Positions 6,586-8,920 of a DNA stretch of 8,920 bases are shown here, piece by piece. Below the pieces are notes generated by a model. That model was given only the letters and a program-made list of their open reading frames with translations, searched no databases and was not told the DNA's origin. Numbering within the stretch: position 1 is the first letter of the stretch; every line of letters begins with the position of its first letter. The translations under genes were made by a program, and so were the position numbers. Where the stretch lies: contig JAZGDL010000539.1 of assembly GCA_036477795.1 (NCBI GenBank), positions 1 to 8,920 of the forward strand, given 5' to 3'. Origin of the DNA: JAZGDL01 sp036477795 (GTDB lineage Bacteria; Planctomycetota; Phycisphaerae; UBA1845).

Positions 6586-6597
6586 TGTACGTGTTTA

Positions 6598-6611
6598 GCG
6601 CCCCCGGGCGC
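6598..6611. repeat. Short palindrome in the CNNM leader
   Basis: GCGCCC (6598-6603) and GGGCGC (6606-6611) pair around CC. It lies about 40 nt upstream of the CNNM start and could fold in its 5' leader. Its short length makes chance possible in GC-rich DNA. Confidence 0.35.
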
Positions 6612-6648
6612 GATCCTTAGGCCCCTTGGGAGCGAACGTCAGAACTTT

Positions 6649-6839
6649 GTCCCGGAGGGACATTTGACAATAGCCCAGCGATTCATCGCTGGGAAGTCAG
6701 CTCACCCAAGGCGCTAGTCCCGTAGGGACGATTGAACGCCGGTGTGGGATCTCAGCCGTCCCTACGGGACTACGTCGTCCTACGGCTACCCTATCCCAGC
6801 GATGAATCGCTGGGCTATTCTCAGTAGCCCCTCCGGGGC
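6649..6839. repeat. 191-bp nested palindromic element (BIME/MITE-like)
   Basis: The outer arms, 6649-6693 and 6795-6839, are inverted copies. Within them 25 bp (6669-6693 and 6795-6819) match perfectly, and that block is itself a hairpin built on CCCAGCGAT and ATCGCTGGG. An inner pair, TAGTCCCGTAGGGACG (6715-6730) and its perfect 16-bp reverse complement (6757-6772), is also self-palindromic. The arm ends carry GTCCC-GGA-GGGAC (6649-6661) and GCCCC-TCC-GGGGC (6827-6839). Between arms a T-A pair has become C-G with pairing kept. So the element can fold as one long cruciform or as four or more small hairpins. No open frame lies inside and no clear target duplication flanks it. Confidence 0.85.
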
Positions 6840-6927
6840 ATTCTCCCGGAAATGTGGTAACAGCAACGCTGACGCCCCTGGCTAATCACCGGCGGCCTTT
6901 CAAGGCTGTGTCGCTGTACCCCCCACG

Positions 6928-7069
6928 CTAATGTAGTGTCTCAGGCAGATGGCATTTTATCCGAGCCCCGACCGTGAGGGAGGGGAAGCGACTTCGCCTG
7001 CCCAAAGCGCTCCCTGACGGTCGCGGCTCTGTTCCGGGAAACGTCGCTATTTCTGTGACACTACACTAA
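6928..7069. mobile_element. MITE-like element flanked by CTAA direct repeats
   Basis: The element proper is 6932-7065 (134 bp), bounded by perfect 9-bp terminal inverted repeats TGTAGTGTC and GACACTACA. It is flanked on both sides by CTAA (6928-6931 and 7066-7069), as expected for a 4-bp target-site duplication. An internal inverted pair, 6963-6982 and 7010-7029, matches at 18 of 20 positions (GAGCCCCGACCGTGAGGGAG on the left). It is too small to encode a transposase, so it would need one in trans. CTAA fits the CTAR target known for the IS5 group, which is a hint and not an assignment. Confidence 0.7.
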
Positions 7070-7085
7070 ATACCTACATCAGTTT

Positions 7086-7115
7086 ACTGAAAACTGACAA
7101 CTGATAACTGACGAC
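7086..7115. repeat. Heptamer array (ACTGANN, four units)
   Basis: Four consecutive 7-bp units, ACTGAAA, ACTGACA, ACTGATA and ACTGACG, run from 7086 to 7113, followed by AC. The last 17 bases are the inverted mate of 6569-6585. CAGTTT (7080-7085) and AAACTG (7091-7096) can also fold a small local hairpin. The array lies about 40 bp beyond the stop of the pseudo-HtrA gene (7153). Confidence 0.7.
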
Positions 7116-7152
7116 TATCAGCAGTGTTCCCGGCAAATCCGACTTGCCCCAT

Positions 7153-8022
7153 TCATTCCTCTTTGCCGGTCTTTTCCTTTAATTCCTTTAATTCCTTTAT
7201 ATACGAAGCCTTGACGCGTTTTGTGGCACTGGCCAACTGCTTGGCCGGTAGAATGACCCCGGTGAACATCTCCATCATCGAGCCCATGGAGCCCAGCATA
7301 CTCATGGGGTTGAAAGCCCCCTCCACCTCTTCTTCCTCAGGCATCTGCATGACCACCATGCCGGCCAGCTCCCCCGAGGGCTGGAACACCGGCAGGCCCA
7401 GAGAATACGACAACTCGGTGTTGGAGACGTACAGCTCCCGCGGCGATTCGGTGACGCCGCAAACCCGCCCGACCCGGACCGCCGGAGCGCGGTTGTACAG
7501 TTTGCCAAGACGCCGTACGCAATAGAGCTTTTCACCGAGGACCGGCGTGGAGGCCTTGCTCAGGTCGGCGGCTGCAAACTTCTTGTCCGGGGCATCTTCG
7601 ATCTGGATCCAGGCCAGGTCCAGATCGCTGTCACGGGCCACAATCTTGGCGTCATACTCCTCATCGTCGGCGCCGATGATCACTTTCAGATCCTTGGGCT
7701 CCGAGGTCATCTGCATTCCCGGCGGCATGAATCGTTTCAACATTCCCATGGGCCCGGCCAACTGGCTGTTGGCGCATAGCACCAGGCCTTTGGGATCGAT
7801 CATCACTCCCGGTATTTCCGATTCGCTTTCGTTGTCGGGCATCATGCCGAACTGCATCTTCAAGACGAACTTCACCGTGACGATCGATGGGGCGTGGCGG
7901 TCGATGATCTTCTTGAAATCCGGGTCTTCACCCGCGGCGCTCCGCGAAGGCGCCGCCAACCCGACCGCCCCAAACACCATCGCCGCAACTGCAATTCTTG
8001 ATCCCGTCGGTTGGGTCATCAT
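7153..8022 (-). CDS. HtrA/Deg-like trypsin-fold protein with lost catalytic residues (probable pseudoprotease)
   Basis: This gene encodes 289 residues with a signal peptide (hydrophobic core about 10-24, likely cut near residue 30). Residues about 41-225 follow the HtrA protease layout: HAPSIVTVKF at the start, GVMIDPKGLVLCANSQL (72-88) where proteases have a G-x-I-L-T-N-x-H phrase, IIGADDEEYDAKIVARDSDLDLAWIQ (about 115-140) with the Asp-containing DLA motif, and LSYSLGLPVFQPSGELAGMVV (204-224) where GNSGGPL is expected. By this alignment the catalytic His is Ser86 and the nucleophile Ser is Leu208; Asp135 is kept. No PDZ domain follows. The tail is Met-rich (236-252) and then a Lys/Glu helix containing a 9-bp DNA repeat (7176-7193). 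AAGGAG lies 5 nt upstream of ATG 8022, which overlaps the upstream stop as ATGA, so the pair is translationally coupled. A peptide-binding scaffold for the PDZ partner is the inferred role. Confidence 0.85.
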   Translation of the reverse strand: MMTQPTGSRIAVAAMVFGAVGLAAPSRSAAGEDPDFKKIIDRHAPSIVTVKFVLKMQFGMMPDNESESEIPGVMIDPKGLVLCANSQLAGPMGMLKRFMPPGMQMTSEPKDLKVIIGADDEEYDAKIVARDSDLDLAWIQIEDAPDKKFAAADLSKASTPVLGEKLYCVRRLGKLYNRAPAVRVGRVCGVTESPRELYVSNTELSYSLGLPVFQPSGELAGMVVMQMPEEEEVEGAFNPMSMLGSMGSMMEMFTGVILPAKQLASATKRVKASYIKELKELKEKTGKEE

Positions 8023-8920
8023 TTCGACTCCTTTTCATCCACTCGTGGGTTCCATTCCGGTTCAATGTATTGAAAACGGGTCCGAACGCCCCGCAACAAG
8101 TAAAAGACCACGCGCTCCGGCTCAGCTTCGGTGATCCGCTCCATGGCCTGGCGATAGGAATCCAGGTCTGTGACGGGGTAGTCGTCGATGCGCTGGATCA
8201 GGTCCCCGAAGCGGATCCCACCCAGGTCCGCCCAGCCCGCTGATTCCAGCGAGAGCACGATCACACCTTTCACCTCATCGTCCCAGCGCTTGTCCACCCG
8301 GTCAAAGAAAGTCACCTCGCGAACCCGCATGTCAAAGTCGCGGTTGTGATCGCGACGGGCCTCATCGGGGCGAACGCGGGTGCTTTCAAGTTGCAGGCTG
8401 ATGGTCAGCGGCTCTCTGGTGCGAACCACACGGATTTCCGCTTTATCCTCGACGTCCAGCTTCTTGACCGCCCGCTGAAATCGGCCGACGTCTTCGCTGC
8501 GGGTCGGCTTGATTCGTTTGCCGTTCAGGTGGGTGATGATGTCCCCCACGATGAGGTCGGACTCCGCCGCCAGCGTATTGGGGTAAACCCGTGTGATCCA
8601 AAAGCCGGTGGTTTGCTTGTCGCCGAGATGCTCTGCGAGATCACCGAGCACCGGTTGCAGGGCCACACCGACCCACGCCTTGGAAAGCTCCGGCGGCGGA
8701 TCGCGGTCCTTCTCCGGCTTGGGCTTGAGCAGCGTCAGATACTTCCTGCCGGTGCGCTCGAAGTTGATAAGCACGTACTCCGGCAGAGGATCCGAATCCA
8801 TGATCACTTCGTATTGCTCGATGAAGCCGTTCAGGTCATCGATCTTGACCCCGGCGACCTTTTTGATCACGTCGTCTCTGCCCAGCGGGGGCTTGGCCAG
8901 GGACGCCCCTCCGCCCGGCC
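8019..8920 (-). CDS. Multi-PDZ protein, partial (5' end beyond the right edge)
   Basis: The frame is open to the right edge, giving 299 visible residues ending in DEKESK. Numbering is from the edge. A PDZ domain is entered near its end (about 1-65; LGRDDVIKKVAGVKIDDLNGF matches the usual GDxIxxVxGxxVxx core). A second spans about 81-175 (WVGVALQ, then IVGDIITHLNGKRI) and a third about 196-277 (GVIVLSLESAGWADLGGIRFGDLIQRIDDYPV). PDZ domains bind exposed C-termini and are the substrate-sensing part of HtrA proteases. The portion outside the window could hold a protease domain, more PDZ repeats or a signal peptide. A GTG at 8870 is internal to the first PDZ and is not the true start. The stop overlaps the start of the pseudo-HtrA gene by 4 bp (ATGA), so the two are one operon. 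Confidence 0.88.
   Translation of the reverse strand, partial: PGGGASLAKPPLGRDDVIKKVAGVKIDDLNGFIEQYEVIMDSDPLPEYVLINFERTGRKYLTLLKPKPEKDRDPPPELSKAWVGVALQPVLGDLAEHLGDKQTTGFWITRVYPNTLAAESDLIVGDIITHLNGKRIKPTRSEDVGRFQRAVKKLDVEDKAEIRVVRTREPLTISLQLESTRVRPDEARRDHNRDFDMRVREVTFFDRVDKRWDDEVKGVIVLSLESAGWADLGGIRFGDLIQRIDDYPVTDLDSYRQAMERITEAEPERVVFYLLRGVRTRFQYIEPEWNPRVDEKESK
8028..8033 (-). promoter_or_regulatory. Shine-Dalgarno of the pseudo-HtrA gene, inside the PDZ gene
   Basis: AAGGAG lies within the last codons of the PDZ gene, 5 nt before the ATG at 8020-8022. With the 4-bp stop/start overlap it supports coupled translation of a complex-forming pair. Confidence 0.8.

Noticed and set aside
6649..6839. 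Rho-independent terminator or structured ncRNA gene
   Set aside because: There is no U-tract after any stem and no promoter is visible. The mirrored, self-palindromic arms fit a repeat element better.

Overview
The window looks like a stretch of chromosome from a planctomycete-like (PVC-type) bacterium, probably a GC-rich environmental lineage. This is inferred from three things: exported proteins with an IPTL-CTERM sorting tail, a CpaC/RcpA-type secretin beside a small lipoprotein, and PDZ proteins beside a degenerate HtrA-like protein. The spacers are also packed with several unrelated palindromic repeat families. No rRNA, tRNA, CRISPR array or intact transposase is visible, so the taxonomic call is soft.

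Layout, left to right. (1) Positions 1-1518, minus strand: the first 506 residues of a large exported Gly/Asp/Thr/Val-rich protein with a beta-solenoid look, cut by the left edge. (2) Positions 1623-2375, plus strand: a 250-residue exported protein ending in an IPTL-CTERM sorting signal, divergent from (1). (3) An 87-bp inverted-repeat element at 2397-2483 separates it from the convergent gene. (4) Positions 2485-4787, minus strand: a two-gene unit with a Tad/Flp-type secretin upstream and a small OmpA/CpaD-like lipoprotein downstream, with two hairpins between them. (5) A gene-free spacer, 4788-5452, with a long hairpin and three tandem 25-bp units. (6) Positions 5453-6559, minus strand: a CNNM/CorC-type membrane protein (DUF21 plus paired CBS) lacking the usual CorC_HlyC C-terminal domain. 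(7) A gene-free spacer, 6560-7152, dense with repeats: a 191-bp nested palindromic element, a 134-bp MITE-like element flanked by CTAA direct repeats, and a heptamer array with an inverted copy 500 bp away. (8) Positions 7153-8920, minus strand: a translationally coupled pair, a multi-PDZ protein (cut by the right edge) followed by an HtrA-like protein that has lost the catalytic His and Ser.

How the genes fit together. All but one of the genes lie on the minus strand. Nearly all products act in or beyond the cytoplasmic membrane: two exported proteins, at least one probably anchored by an exosortase; an outer-membrane secretin with a lipoprotein; a membrane CBS protein; and a PDZ/pseudoprotease pair. 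The most unusual elements are the probable pseudo-HtrA coupled to a PDZ-only partner, and the mosaic of palindromic elements in the spacers, one of which carries compensatory base changes between its arms and another a likely target-site duplication.
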